Source: Gammaproteobacteria bacterium
GTDB lineage: Bacteria > Pseudomonadota > Gammaproteobacteria > SZUA-229
DNA: 17,164 nucleotides
NCBI GenBank assembly: GCA_026197015.1
Contig: JAPHRB010000085.1
Coordinates: forward strand, 1-17,164
Reading direction: 5' to 3'
The translations under genes were made by a program, and so were the position numbers. Shown piece by piece: positions 1 through 6,828 of this stretch. Position 1 is the stretch's first letter; each line of letters begins with the position of its first letter. The notes under the pieces are model-generated. The model did not search any database, was not told where the DNA came from, and was given only the letters and a program-made list of their open reading frames with translations.

Positions 1-969
1 ACCATGGGCCCCGGAATTGGCTGGCAATTACAGTTGGTTGATATGAAAACAGCGCAGTCCTGTTTGCGTTGTCATGCACCGATGACAGAACAGCTGGCAC
101 TGTTTTCACAGCAGCGGGGCTGGTCGAACAGCCGCAGTGCACCACCGGATTATATTCCTGAAAATCTGCACCAGCAGGGCCTGGTATGTGCAGCCTGTCA
201 TGTGCGTGCCCATGAACGGCATGGCCCGCTGGCAAGCAAAGCGGATGCAGATCGTAAAGTGCATGGTGGTTTTACAGAGCATGAAGCCTATTCTGATAGC
301 CGTTTCTGTGCAAACTGTCATCAGTTTAAAGCAGACGGGCCGCGTATTAATGGCAAACTCAGGGAGAACACCTATGAAGAGTGGCTGGCCACAGATTTTG
401 CGCAACAGGGTCAACACTGCCAGTCCTGTCATATGCCACAACGTCAGCATGTCTGGCGCGGTATTCACGATAAAGAAATGACGCGCTCCGCATTAAGCGT
501 TGAATTGTCGGCACAGCCCGATGCAGACGGAGGTTATCAGTTACAGGCAGCGGTCACCAATAGCGGTGCAGGGCACCATTTTCCAAGTTATATGGTGCCG
601 GAAATTGTCTTATACCTTGAAGTGCTGGATGGACAGGGCGGGGTGCGTGAGCTGGCGCGGCATACTATTGCCTGGCGTGTGAATCTGGCGCTGACGGAGG
701 AAATTTTCGACCAGCGTCTGGCTGCGGGGGAGTCGGTGTTTCTTAATAGCAAATTGCAAAATATAACGAACTACACTCAGCTTCGATTGCGTATTCATGT
801 GGCCCCGCGTCAACACTACGTGCGCACCTTTGAGGATTACCTGCCGCATAATCGCGATAAACTGCAGCCAGAGGCCCTGTCATTGCTGTTGCAGTCGATT
901 CGTGAGTCTAAAGCAGTTGAATATGAGTTTATAGCTGCCGAGCTTGCAATTGGCCGCATTGCAAATTGA
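1..969 (+). CDS. Multiheme c-type cytochrome, 5'-truncated
   Basis: The reading frame is open from the first base. The first ATG, at 4, has no signal peptide after it, so it is probably internal and the N-terminus lies outside the window. Four CxxCH heme-binding motifs are visible, at residues 20-24, 62-66, 102-106 and 139-143 counted from that Met, and more may precede them. After the last heme the protein changes to a beta-rich region containing GHHFPS (about residue 190), a motif seen in C-terminal domains of several periplasmic or outer-membrane multiheme cytochromes. The expected role is electron transfer in the periplasm or at the outer membrane, but the redox partner and substrate are not evident. 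A sigma-54 promoter lies in the 135-bp gap behind it, so the next three genes can be expressed separately from this one. Family assignment beyond multiheme cytochrome is not possible here. Confidence 0.88.
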   Translation, partial: TMGPGIGWQLQLVDMKTAQSCLRCHAPMTEQLALFSQQRGWSNSRSAPPDYIPENLHQQGLVCAACHVRAHERHGPLASKADADRKVHGGFTEHEAYSDSRFCANCHQFKADGPRINGKLRENTYEEWLATDFAQQGQHCQSCHMPQRQHVWRGIHDKEMTRSALSVELSAQPDADGGYQLQAAVTNSGAGHHFPSYMVPEIVLYLEVLDGQGGVRELARHTIAWRVNLALTEEIFDQRLAAGESVFLNSKLQNITNYTQLRLRIHVAPRQHYVRTFEDYLPHNRDKLQPEALSLLLQSIRESKAVEYEFIAAELAIGRIAN

Positions 970-1001
970 CGTGATATGCAATGTGCATCAGGTGATGCAA
1001 T
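944..1001 (+). promoter_or_regulatory. Candidate upstream activator (enhancer) sites for a sigma-54 promoter
   Basis: Two dyads lie just upstream of the -24/-12 promoter. The first is TTGCAAT-N7-ATTGCAA at 944-964, a perfect 7-bp inverted repeat overlapping the end of the cytochrome gene. The second is TGCATC-N4-GATGCA at 984-999, embedded between two direct copies of ATGCAAT (976-982 and 995-1001). Their centres fall near -127 and -90 relative to the predicted start site around 1081, the usual distance for NtrC-class enhancers. The TGCA-N8-TGCA geometry resembles NtrC-type sites but is one base shorter than the classical NtrC dyad. Binding by the regulator encoded at 4571 is inferred. Confidence 0.5.
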
Positions 1002-1055
1002 GGCTTGAAATCACAATATTTCCCTAACTTATTGAAATTAATAGATATATCAGAT

Positions 1056-1070
1056 TGGCACAAGAAGTGC
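1056..1070 (+). promoter_or_regulatory. Sigma-54 (-24/-12) promoter
   Basis: TGGCAC (1056-1061), five bases, then GTGC (1067-1070) matches the RpoN consensus TGGCAC-N5-TTGC except for one base. The invariant GG (1057-1058) and GC (1069-1070) are exactly 12 bp apart. The predicted start of transcription, about 1081, gives a short leader of roughly 24 nt that contains the GAGGG ribosome binding site of the gene at 1105. An NtrC-class activator with an intact GAFTGA motif is encoded 3.5 kb downstream, which supports the call. Confidence 0.72.
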
Positions 1071-1104
1071 TTTGTATAATTCATGTACTACTTGAGGGTG
1101 AGTC

Positions 1105-1356
1105 ATGCGTATTTTAATCATTATAGGATTATTGCTGGCAAATACATCATTGCAGGCTGCTGACAGTGATAAAGACAGCTCACCTAAATTAAAGTTCAAA
1201 AATGGACCTGTTTGCATGTGTGCCAGGGGATTAAGTGAGAAGGACATCATGCAGAGTGAGAGGCCACAGACACTACAGGTATCAAATAAAAATAGTTCCG
1301 CTCAACATTCACAACAATTAGAGACTTCTCAAAAGAGAGATTCGGAGGAAAAATGA
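1105..1356 (+). CDS. Small secreted CxC-motif protein of unknown function
   Basis: The product is 83 residues. It opens with a Sec signal peptide (hydrophobic residues 2-13, likely cleavage after LQA at about 18), so it is exported. The mature part is short and highly polar, rich in Ser, Lys, Gln and Glu. The only distinctive element is GPVCMCARGLSEKDI at 34-48, with a Cys-x-Cys pair (C37, C39). I do not recognise the family. A CxC pair could bind metal, be redox active or be lipid- or heme-related, but nothing decides this. The start is supported by a strong GAGGGTGAG ribosome binding site. It is the first gene behind the sigma-54 promoter, and its stop overlaps the start of the triheme cytochrome by 4 bp (ATGA), so the two are translationally coupled and probably work together. 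Confidence 0.72.
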   Translation: MRILIIIGLLLANTSLQAADSDKDSSPKLKFKNGPVCMCARGLSEKDIMQSERPQTLQVSNKNSSAQHSQQLETSQKRDSEEK

Positions 1357-1835
1357 AACAGATAAGTAATAAACTCGGCAAATTGAAAAAAGCCGTGCTT
1401 AAGGTTGGTTTGCCATTACTACTAGTGCCGGTTATGGCCGTGGTATGGGCAAGTTATGCGGGTTATCTCACCGTGAATGGTACACCGCTGGCTGATGATG
1501 GCAGCTGGAGCAGTGAAGTGCTGGAGGGTGTGCATGAAAAAGTCGTGAACTACTCGCCAATTCCGGTTGCCAATGCCTGTGGTCTGGGTGCCTCTTCCTG
1601 TTTCAAATGTCATAGCGGCAAACGTGCCGATAAACCGTCTGATGCCAGCTGGCACCAGCAGCATACAACAGTTAACCATTCCTGCGTTGGTTGCCATAAG
1701 GGTAATGAGCGTTTGATGCTGAAGGGTATGGCACACAAGGATCTTATTGCAGACCCTCGAGTGAAGTCAGAAGAAACCTGTGCGACCTGCCATACCGATG
1801 GCGATGCTCAGACGCTGCTTGATAAATATAAATAA
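1353..1835 (+). CDS. Membrane-anchored triheme cytochrome c
   Basis: A 160-residue protein. A basic N-terminus is followed by one hydrophobic segment (about residues 18-38), which could be an uncleaved membrane anchor or a signal peptide; the long hydrophobic stretch favours an anchor. Three CxxCH motifs follow, at 83-87, 111-115 and 143-147, with several extra His residues (H101, H104, H109, H128) that could be distal ligands. The size and spacing suggest a small periplasm-facing electron carrier that passes electrons between the inner membrane and the neighbouring multiheme cytochrome. It starts inside the stop of the CxC gene with an excellent GGAGG ribosome binding site, and the porin gene follows after 21 bp. 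It is not a standard NapC/NirT protein, which would have four or more hemes and be larger. The electron donor is not evident. Confidence 0.85.
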   Translation: MKQISNKLGKLKKAVLKVGLPLLLVPVMAVVWASYAGYLTVNGTPLADDGSWSSEVLEGVHEKVVNYSPIPVANACGLGASSCFKCHSGKRADKPSDASWHQQHTTVNHSCVGCHKGNERLMLKGMAHKDLIADPRVKSEETCATCHTDGDAQTLLDKYK

Positions 1836-1856
1836 AGCCAATAGGGGAGATCATAA

Positions 1857-3029
1857 ATGAAAGATAATCGCTACATTAAAAAACGCCCGTTATTCGCGGC
1901 CCTTGCACTTGCGCTGAGTAGCGTTGGTGTGCAGCAGGCAGCCATTGCCGGCCCGAGTTTTCAGGTAGGTGATGAAGGTTATATGGAACTGAGTTATGCC
2001 GTACAAATGTGGAATCAGAGTCGTGATTACACATCGGCAACAGATAACGGAGACGTTAATGATACATTTTTACGTCGTAACCGGATAACCCTGCTTGGTC
2101 AGTACAATGACTACATTGGTTTCTATGCGCAGCTTGAGGCAGGTAATGACAGCAAAGGAGGTGCAGACGATGGTTCGGTTTTTTATCGCGACGCCTATCT
2201 AACCATTGACCCAAGTGACAGCTACCGGTTTATTCTGGGTCGCTTTAAAAATACCTTTAGCCGTGAAAATCTCGAAGCCTGTCTTGAGCCTTTAACACTG
2301 GATCGCGGTGTACTTGCCTATTCACCTTATGGCGGTACACGTGATACGGGTGTGGCCATGTGGGGTAATATTGCGGATGCAAAATTTCAATACCGTGTGG
2401 CGATAACCGATGGCCGTGAAGGTGATAACGTAGTTGAATCCTCACCGCGTATCACCGGTCGTGTGCATGTGAGTTTACTGGATCCTGAATACTCCTATGG
2501 TTACCGCGGAACTTACCTTGGAACACAGAAAGTATTCACCATTGGTGCGGCATTCGACTCACAGGCGGACATCGCCTATGGCGATTACGGCAACCGCGCA
2601 GACGCTAAAGACTATGAAGCAACTACGCTAGACGTTTTTTTTGAATACCCATATTCGTTCGGCACTATAACTGCTTCGGCTGCGGTGTTTGACTACAGCG
2701 TTGATGGTTACCCCACTGATCCAGACCCAACTATGACACCCTGGGTAGAGCGTGAAGGCAGTTATGCAAAACTGGGTTACATGTTCCCGGAGGCGATTGG
2801 TATGGGTAGATTACAAATCTATGCCAAGATGACTGAAATTGAATACGGTGCAGGCACAGGCCTGTCGGATCAGGACATCAACAATATTGGTGCTAACTAC
2901 TACATCAATGGTCAGCAATTGAAAGTAACACTTGATATCACCTCAAACGAGTTTGCAGAACAAAGTACTACTAATGCTGCTTTGCAGGACTTTGATGAGG
3001 TTACACTTGGGTTGCAGATGATCTTTTAA
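1857..3029 (+). CDS. Outer-membrane beta-barrel porin
   Basis: A 390-residue protein with a signal peptide (hydrophobic 12-30, probable cleavage AIA|GPSF after residue 31). The mature protein has alternating aromatic/polar strands, many Tyr and Gly residues, Asp/Asn-rich turns, and a C-terminal strand ending in Phe, the outer-membrane insertion signal recognised by BamA. The length and pattern (FLRRNRI, GFYAQLEAG, YRFILGRFKNTFSRENLE) resemble the OprO/P-like porins of Proteobacteria. It is much shorter than the MtrB/PioB barrels that carry cytochrome conduits, so it more likely admits a small anionic or other solute than sheathes a heme wire. It is the last gene of the sigma-54 unit and has a GGGGAG ribosome binding site. 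Its substrate is unknown; co-expression with cytochromes suggests it admits an electron acceptor or donor. Confidence 0.83.
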   Translation: MKDNRYIKKRPLFAALALALSSVGVQQAAIAGPSFQVGDEGYMELSYAVQMWNQSRDYTSATDNGDVNDTFLRRNRITLLGQYNDYIGFYAQLEAGNDSKGGADDGSVFYRDAYLTIDPSDSYRFILGRFKNTFSRENLEACLEPLTLDRGVLAYSPYGGTRDTGVAMWGNIADAKFQYRVAITDGREGDNVVESSPRITGRVHVSLLDPEYSYGYRGTYLGTQKVFTIGAAFDSQADIAYGDYGNRADAKDYEATTLDVFFEYPYSFGTITASAAVFDYSVDGYPTDPDPTMTPWVEREGSYAKLGYMFPEAIGMGRLQIYAKMTEIEYGAGTGLSDQDINNIGANYYINGQQLKVTLDITSNEFAEQSTTNAALQDFDEVTLGLQMIF

Positions 3030-3047
3030 CAAGCCTGGTGTCCGGTA

Positions 3048-3077
3048 GAATTATGCCTGCTCGTGTGGGCATAATTC
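3048..3077 (+). terminator. Perfect 10-bp hairpin after the porin gene
   Basis: GAATTATGCC (3048-3057) and GGCATAATTC (3068-3077) form a perfect 10-bp stem with a 10-nt loop, starting 19 bp after the porin stop. No T-run follows, so it is not a canonical intrinsic terminator. It could protect the 3' end of the porin mRNA, act as an operator, or be a weak terminator. A TATAAT box at 3115-3120 lies just downstream without a clear -35 element. Confidence 0.5.
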
Positions 3078-3158
3078 GCTTTACCACTGGCGCTCAGGGA
3101 AGTGGTATTTGTAGTATAATTTTTACACATCTGTCCGTTGACTGGTTATCAATACATA

Positions 3159-4574
3159 ATGCCTCGTTTTTTCGATTTATTACTAAAGACTCTCATATTA
3201 ATGGCTGTGGCAGCCCCTTTTGCCACAGCCATCTTTTTTTTACGGCAAGACAACTTTTCCTGGTCATTTGTGCACGCGGCGCTGATTGTGATGGAACTGT
3301 TATTACTATTGTCGATGGCTTTTCTGCTGATGCACCGCAAAACAATGAGACGTTTACATGAAGCGGTGCTGGATGCTCATGAAGGCACTTTAACCAATCT
3401 GGTTGAAGCAAGTTGTGGTGGTTCGCTGTCGCGCAGACTGGTGCACGATTACAACACCATGATGCAGAATTTAAGAGCCATGTTCAGCATGGTGGAGAAA
3501 TGCCAGCAACGCGTAGTCACCGAACGTAATAAAATGGACGTACTACTGGGTAGTATGCCCGGTGCCCTGCTCGCAGTGGATGATGACCTTGTCGTGGTCA
3601 ATACTAATCCACAGGCGGCAGAACTGTTTAAATGTGAAGCGGACACACTGCTGGGTAAAATGCTGTTTGATGTGTTTGACCTGGAGCCAAATGACAAAGA
3701 TGCATTACGTGATGCCTTTTTATATAAACGTGCGGTGGAAAACTATGTGATACATACCGAGATCGCCGGGCTTGAACGTTTTATTTCCATCAATATCGCC
3801 TTTTACTCAAAGGATGCAGTGGAAGTTGATGCGGTGATCACACTGCAGGATATTACCGATTATCAAAGCCTGCTAGATTCGGTGTATAACCGGGAAAAGC
3901 TGGTAGCCATGGGGCAACTGGCGGCAGGCATCGCCCATGAACTAAATACGCCACTGGGAAATATACTTGGTTATTCACAGTTGTTTGCCAGCAATGATAT
4001 GGACGATGAAAAAAAACTCAAATACTCGAATATTATTGCTGATGAAGCAAAACGTTGTTCACGTATTATTAATGATTTGCTGAGTTACGCACGCAGGGAT
4101 AATTGTTCAGATGAAGCCTGTGATATTAACACCCTCATCAGGGACATGGTCGATTCGTTCTTAACCTGCATGTTAAAAAGGCAGTCCACGCGCATTGAAC
4201 TGGAACTGGCTGATGACCTGCCCGCAGTCGAAATACCCAGTGGTGAACTGGATATTGCATTATCCAATTTACTGCTAAATGCATCTCATGCGCTGGAGGA
4301 TCGGCAAGACGGTCTGATTCGTGTTGTCACACGGGTTATAGGTGCACGGGGTGTTGAATTAATTGTTGAAGATAATGGCTGCGGAATTGCACCTGAAGAT
4401 CGACGTCGAATATTTGAACCATTTTACACATCAAAAGAGACCGGCGAAGGCACGGGTTTAGGGCTATCAATCAGTCATGCCATGCTGAGTCGTCGAGGAG
4501 CGTCATTGGAGCTGGATCATATCTACAAAAATGGTGCGCGTTTTGTTGTGAAATTACGCGGAGTTAAAAATTGA
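3159..4574 (+). CDS. Two-TM PAS-domain sensor histidine kinase (NtrB-like)
   Basis: I start it at ATG 3159 (471 residues); an in-frame TTG at 3138 is possible, and neither has a clear ribosome binding site. Two transmembrane helices (about 6-27 and 36-58) are joined by a very short loop, so there is no periplasmic sensor domain. A linker leads to a PAS domain (about 126-240), then the dimerisation/phosphoacceptor helix with GIAHELNTPLGN (phospho-His about 260). The ATP-binding domain has an N-box (NLLLNASHAL), G1 (EDNGCG), F-box (FEPFYTSK) and G2 (GEGTGLGLS). Input is therefore probably cytoplasmic or membrane-borne, for example redox or heme/flavin sensing by the PAS; this is inference. Its stop overlaps the TTG start of the response regulator, so the two form a cognate pair. 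The first-helix codons contain a terminator-like hairpin (see 3201-3241). Confidence 0.88.
   Translation: MPRFFDLLLKTLILMAVAAPFATAIFFLRQDNFSWSFVHAALIVMELLLLLSMAFLLMHRKTMRRLHEAVLDAHEGTLTNLVEASCGGSLSRRLVHDYNTMMQNLRAMFSMVEKCQQRVVTERNKMDVLLGSMPGALLAVDDDLVVVNTNPQAAELFKCEADTLLGKMLFDVFDLEPNDKDALRDAFLYKRAVENYVIHTEIAGLERFISINIAFYSKDAVEVDAVITLQDITDYQSLLDSVYNREKLVAMGQLAAGIAHELNTPLGNILGYSQLFASNDMDDEKKLKYSNIIADEAKRCSRIINDLLSYARRDNCSDEACDINTLIRDMVDSFLTCMLKRQSTRIELELADDLPAVEIPSGELDIALSNLLLNASHALEDRQDGLIRVVTRVIGARGVELIVEDNGCGIAPEDRRRIFEPFYTSKETGEGTGLGLSISHAMLSRRGASLELDHIYKNGARFVVKLRGVKN
3201..3241 (+). terminator. Intrinsic terminator-like hairpin inside the kinase coding region
   Basis: A perfect 12-bp stem (3201-3212 pairing with 3221-3232, ATGGCTGTGGCA against its exact complement) has an 8-nt loop. 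It is followed by one C and then eight consecutive T (3234-3241). This is a textbook rho-independent terminator on the + strand, yet it lies within codons about 15-28 of the kinase, in frame through the first transmembrane helix. It may terminate read-through from the porin operon, or attenuate kinase transcripts unless ribosomes cover the stem. Confidence 0.68.
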
Positions 4575-5965
4575 AAGGCAGTACAGAAATAATAGAAACT
4601 GAGCAGCCATTGATTATTATTGCAGAAGATGATGATCGTATGCGTGAGCTGATTGCTGCGGTTATTGATAAGCTGGATGCGCGGGTAGTCGCTGCAGATA
4701 GTCCACAACATGCACTGGATCTGATTGAGGCCAATACCAATGTTGCAGTTGTGGTAACAGATTTGAAAATGCCGTTTGTAGACGGTCACGATATTCTCAA
4801 TTTTGCGCGTCGGGCCCATCCGCGCACCCAGGTTGTGATGGTGACCGGACACGGCACAGTAGAATCAGCGGTACAGGCACTAAAAGCCGGCGCCTTCGAT
4901 TATATTCGCAAACCGTTTGATAATGATGAGTTATACCATACGGTTGAGCGTGCTCTATCTTATTACCAGTTAAGCATGGAAAATGAAAAACTGCGTTCAC
5001 AGAACAATAATGAACTGCAGGAAAAATACCACTTGTTATACGGCCAGTCGCTGGCCATGAGCAAGGTGGAAAAATTAATTGAAGCGGCTGCGGCCTACGA
5101 CTGCAATGTCTTAATTTCCGGTGAAAGTGGCTGCGGTAAGGAGCTGGTGGCACAAAAGATATATTCACTGAGTGAACGCAGCGAACAATCTTTTGTAGCA
5201 GTGAACTGCGCAGCAATACCGGAAAACATTATTGAAAGTGAGTTATTCGGTTATGTAAAAGGCGCGTTTACCGGTGCCGATCGAAATAAAACGGGGTTAC
5301 TGGAACAGGCCAATGGTGGCACGCTGTTTCTTGATGAAGTTAATAATGCGTCTCTATCTTTACAGGCCAAACTGCTGCGCGTATTACAGGATGGCAGTTA
5401 TTATCGTATTGGTGATAGCGAAGCACAAAGCGTTAATATGCGGGTGATTACTGCGAGTAATCGTAATCTGCCTGAAATGATCAAATCCGGGGAGTTCCGT
5501 CAGGATTTATATTATCGACTCAAGGTTGTGGATATCGGACTGCCATCATTGCGTGAACGTCGTCAGGATATCCCGCTACTGGCCAACTTTTTTCTTAATC
5601 GTCATGTCACTCGTCTGGGTAAAAATCTCAACGGCATGTCGACCAAGGTGTTAGCGGCTTTAATGCGGCACGACTGGCCAGGTAATGTGCGTGAGCTGGA
5701 AAATGTCGTGTTAAGCATGACCATTATGGCGATGGGCAATCGTATTAATGAAGAAGACCTGCCCGCTGAACTGGCAGATGAAGAAGGTAGCCAGTTACGT
5801 TCACTGGATTTTGTGGCACCGCAAAGTCTGGAAGAAATCGAAGCTTATTTTATTCGCAAAACCTTGCGTGAACAGCAGGGTGATCGAACCCTGTCAGCGG
5901 AAATTCTCGGCATAGACAAATCAACCCTGTGGCGAAAAATGAAACGTTATAATATTGAGGATTAA
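4571..5965 (+). CDS. NtrC-family sigma-54-dependent response regulator
   Basis: A 464-residue protein with the standard three-domain layout. The receiver domain (about 13-130) has the acidic patch E19/D20/D21, phosphoacceptor D64 (TDLKMP), T92 and K114. The AAA+ domain (about 150-390) has Walker A GESGCGKE at 184-191, the sigma-54 contact loop GAFTGA at 231-236 and Walker B GGTLFLDE at 249-256. A Fis-type helix-turn-helix occupies about 420-464 (RTLSAEILGIDKSTLWRKMKRY). The intact GAFTGA means it should activate RpoN holoenzyme directly. The start is TTG at 4571, overlapping the kinase stop (TTGA), with GGAG seven bases upstream; the next Met lies inside the receiver domain. The likely target is the sigma-54 promoter at 1056 of the cytochrome-porin operon, and no other -24/-12 promoter is obvious nearby. 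Walker A has Cys where most relatives have Thr or Ala. Confidence 0.95.
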   Translation: MKGSTEIIETEQPLIIIAEDDDRMRELIAAVIDKLDARVVAADSPQHALDLIEANTNVAVVVTDLKMPFVDGHDILNFARRAHPRTQVVMVTGHGTVESAVQALKAGAFDYIRKPFDNDELYHTVERALSYYQLSMENEKLRSQNNNELQEKYHLLYGQSLAMSKVEKLIEAAAAYDCNVLISGESGCGKELVAQKIYSLSERSEQSFVAVNCAAIPENIIESELFGYVKGAFTGADRNKTGLLEQANGGTLFLDEVNNASLSLQAKLLRVLQDGSYYRIGDSEAQSVNMRVITASNRNLPEMIKSGEFRQDLYYRLKVVDIGLPSLRERRQDIPLLANFFLNRHVTRLGKNLNGMSTKVLAALMRHDWPGNVRELENVVLSMTIMAMGNRINEEDLPAELADEEGSQLRSLDFVAPQSLEEIEAYFIRKTLREQQGDRTLSAEILGIDKSTLWRKMKRYNIED

Positions 5966-5967
5966 TA

Positions 5968-6717
5968 ATGTCGCGCAGAATACTCTCAGCTATTTTCATA
6001 CTCGCCCTGCCTGTTGCCAGTTTAGCGGCAGATGTGGACAGCCTGCAGAAAATGATACAGAGCCTTGAGCAGCGTATAGAACGACTCGAATCACATACCG
6101 GCATCGTATCGGCAAAAGATGAGGCAAATCGTTCTGAAGTGCTTCAGGCTGAAGTGTTAGAGAAGAGTACAGGTGAAATAAAAAACAACCGTTCCGCGCG
6201 GGTTAAAACTCGTTACTGGTTGTTGCCGCAGGCAGAATTTGATTCTACAGAAGCGCCATTGCGTGAGGGGCGTATGAGTTTAAATATGCCGATTTTACTT
6301 AAGCCGCAAAACTACGGTTACAGCAGCAGCGGTATGTTTGATAAATATAAGGACCCGTCACTTTATCCCCTGGCAGCACTGATTATTAATGCTGAATTGA
6401 AGCTGCCGCAGACGGCTGACTACCTACTGGTCGTTAAATCCACGCCACCACGTGAAGTAGGTGGAGCGGGTAATGTGCAGGTCTCAATAGAACTGCGAAT
6501 CGGCGGCGAGCTGGTTTATCAGATGCCCTATTCGAAAAGTCTGGCAAGCCGTCAGCATCGCTTACATTTGCAGGGTGGTGTTCAGTCAATGGAGCTGCGC
6601 ATATTTGCGCGCTCCCCTGGTTTTGGCCCAAGCCAGACAGGCACAAAGGTCTATATGGGACTGCAGGCAGAAGGCGAAATCAGCCCGTCACCTATCAGCG
6701 CCTATCTGCACGAATAA
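5968..6717 (+). CDS. Secreted coiled-coil/beta-rich protein of unknown function
   Basis: A 249-residue protein with a clear signal peptide (hydrophobic 5-19, cleavage near LAA after about residue 21). A short coiled coil follows (about 24-45, with DSLQKMIQSLEQRIERLE heptads), then a charged linker. The C-terminal domain (about 80-240) is predicted to be beta-rich, with several strand-like stretches such as YLLVVKST, VQVSIELRI and HRLHLQGG. I do not recognise the family; a beta-sandwich or lectin-like fold would fit, but this is a guess. It begins 2 bp after the regulator stop with a GAGG ribosome binding site, so it is the third gene of the kinase-regulator operon. That suggests a periplasmic accessory to signalling or to the cytochrome system, for example a ligand sensor for the kinase, which has no periplasmic domain of its own. 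Confidence 0.78.
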   Translation: MSRRILSAIFILALPVASLAADVDSLQKMIQSLEQRIERLESHTGIVSAKDEANRSEVLQAEVLEKSTGEIKNNRSARVKTRYWLLPQAEFDSTEAPLREGRMSLNMPILLKPQNYGYSSSGMFDKYKDPSLYPLAALIINAELKLPQTADYLLVVKSTPPREVGGAGNVQVSIELRIGGELVYQMPYSKSLASRQHRLHLQGGVQSMELRIFARSPGFGPSQTGTKVYMGLQAEGEISPSPISAYLHE

Positions 6718-6761
6718 TAGTCTGTAGTAACTGGATCTCAGTGCTCGGCGAGTACATCTAT

Positions 6762-6813
6762 TTGCCCTTTGTTTACGGGCAAGCAGTGCTGGTTAACGTA
6801 ACAGCTAACCAGC
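6762..6813 (+). terminator. Paired hairpins between convergent genes
   Basis: Two inverted repeats lie in the 111-bp gap between the + strand operon and the - strand cytochrome gene. TTGCCC/GGGCAA is at 6762-6767 and 6777-6782; GCTGGTTA/TAACCAGC is at 6788-6795 and 6806-6813 with a 10-nt loop. The second is followed by a weak T-rich stretch on the + strand. They probably end transcription from one or both sides, but neither has a strong T-run. Confidence 0.4.
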
Positions 6814-6828
6814 TAAAGCGGGTTTAGT

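Noticed and set aside
1857..3029. MtrB/PioB-type porin forming a cytochrome conduit
   Set aside because: At 390 residues the barrel is much shorter than MtrB-type proteins and lacks an obvious N-terminal CxxC; an OprO/P-like porin fits better.
3061..3080. Second sigma-54 promoter before the kinase
   Set aside because: TGGGCATAATTCGCT has the GG and GC one base too close, and the site falls within the perfect hairpin arm.
3038..3361. 107-residue + strand frame overlapping the kinase start
   Set aside because: It is out of frame with the kinase, has no domain or ribosome binding site and passes through both hairpins.
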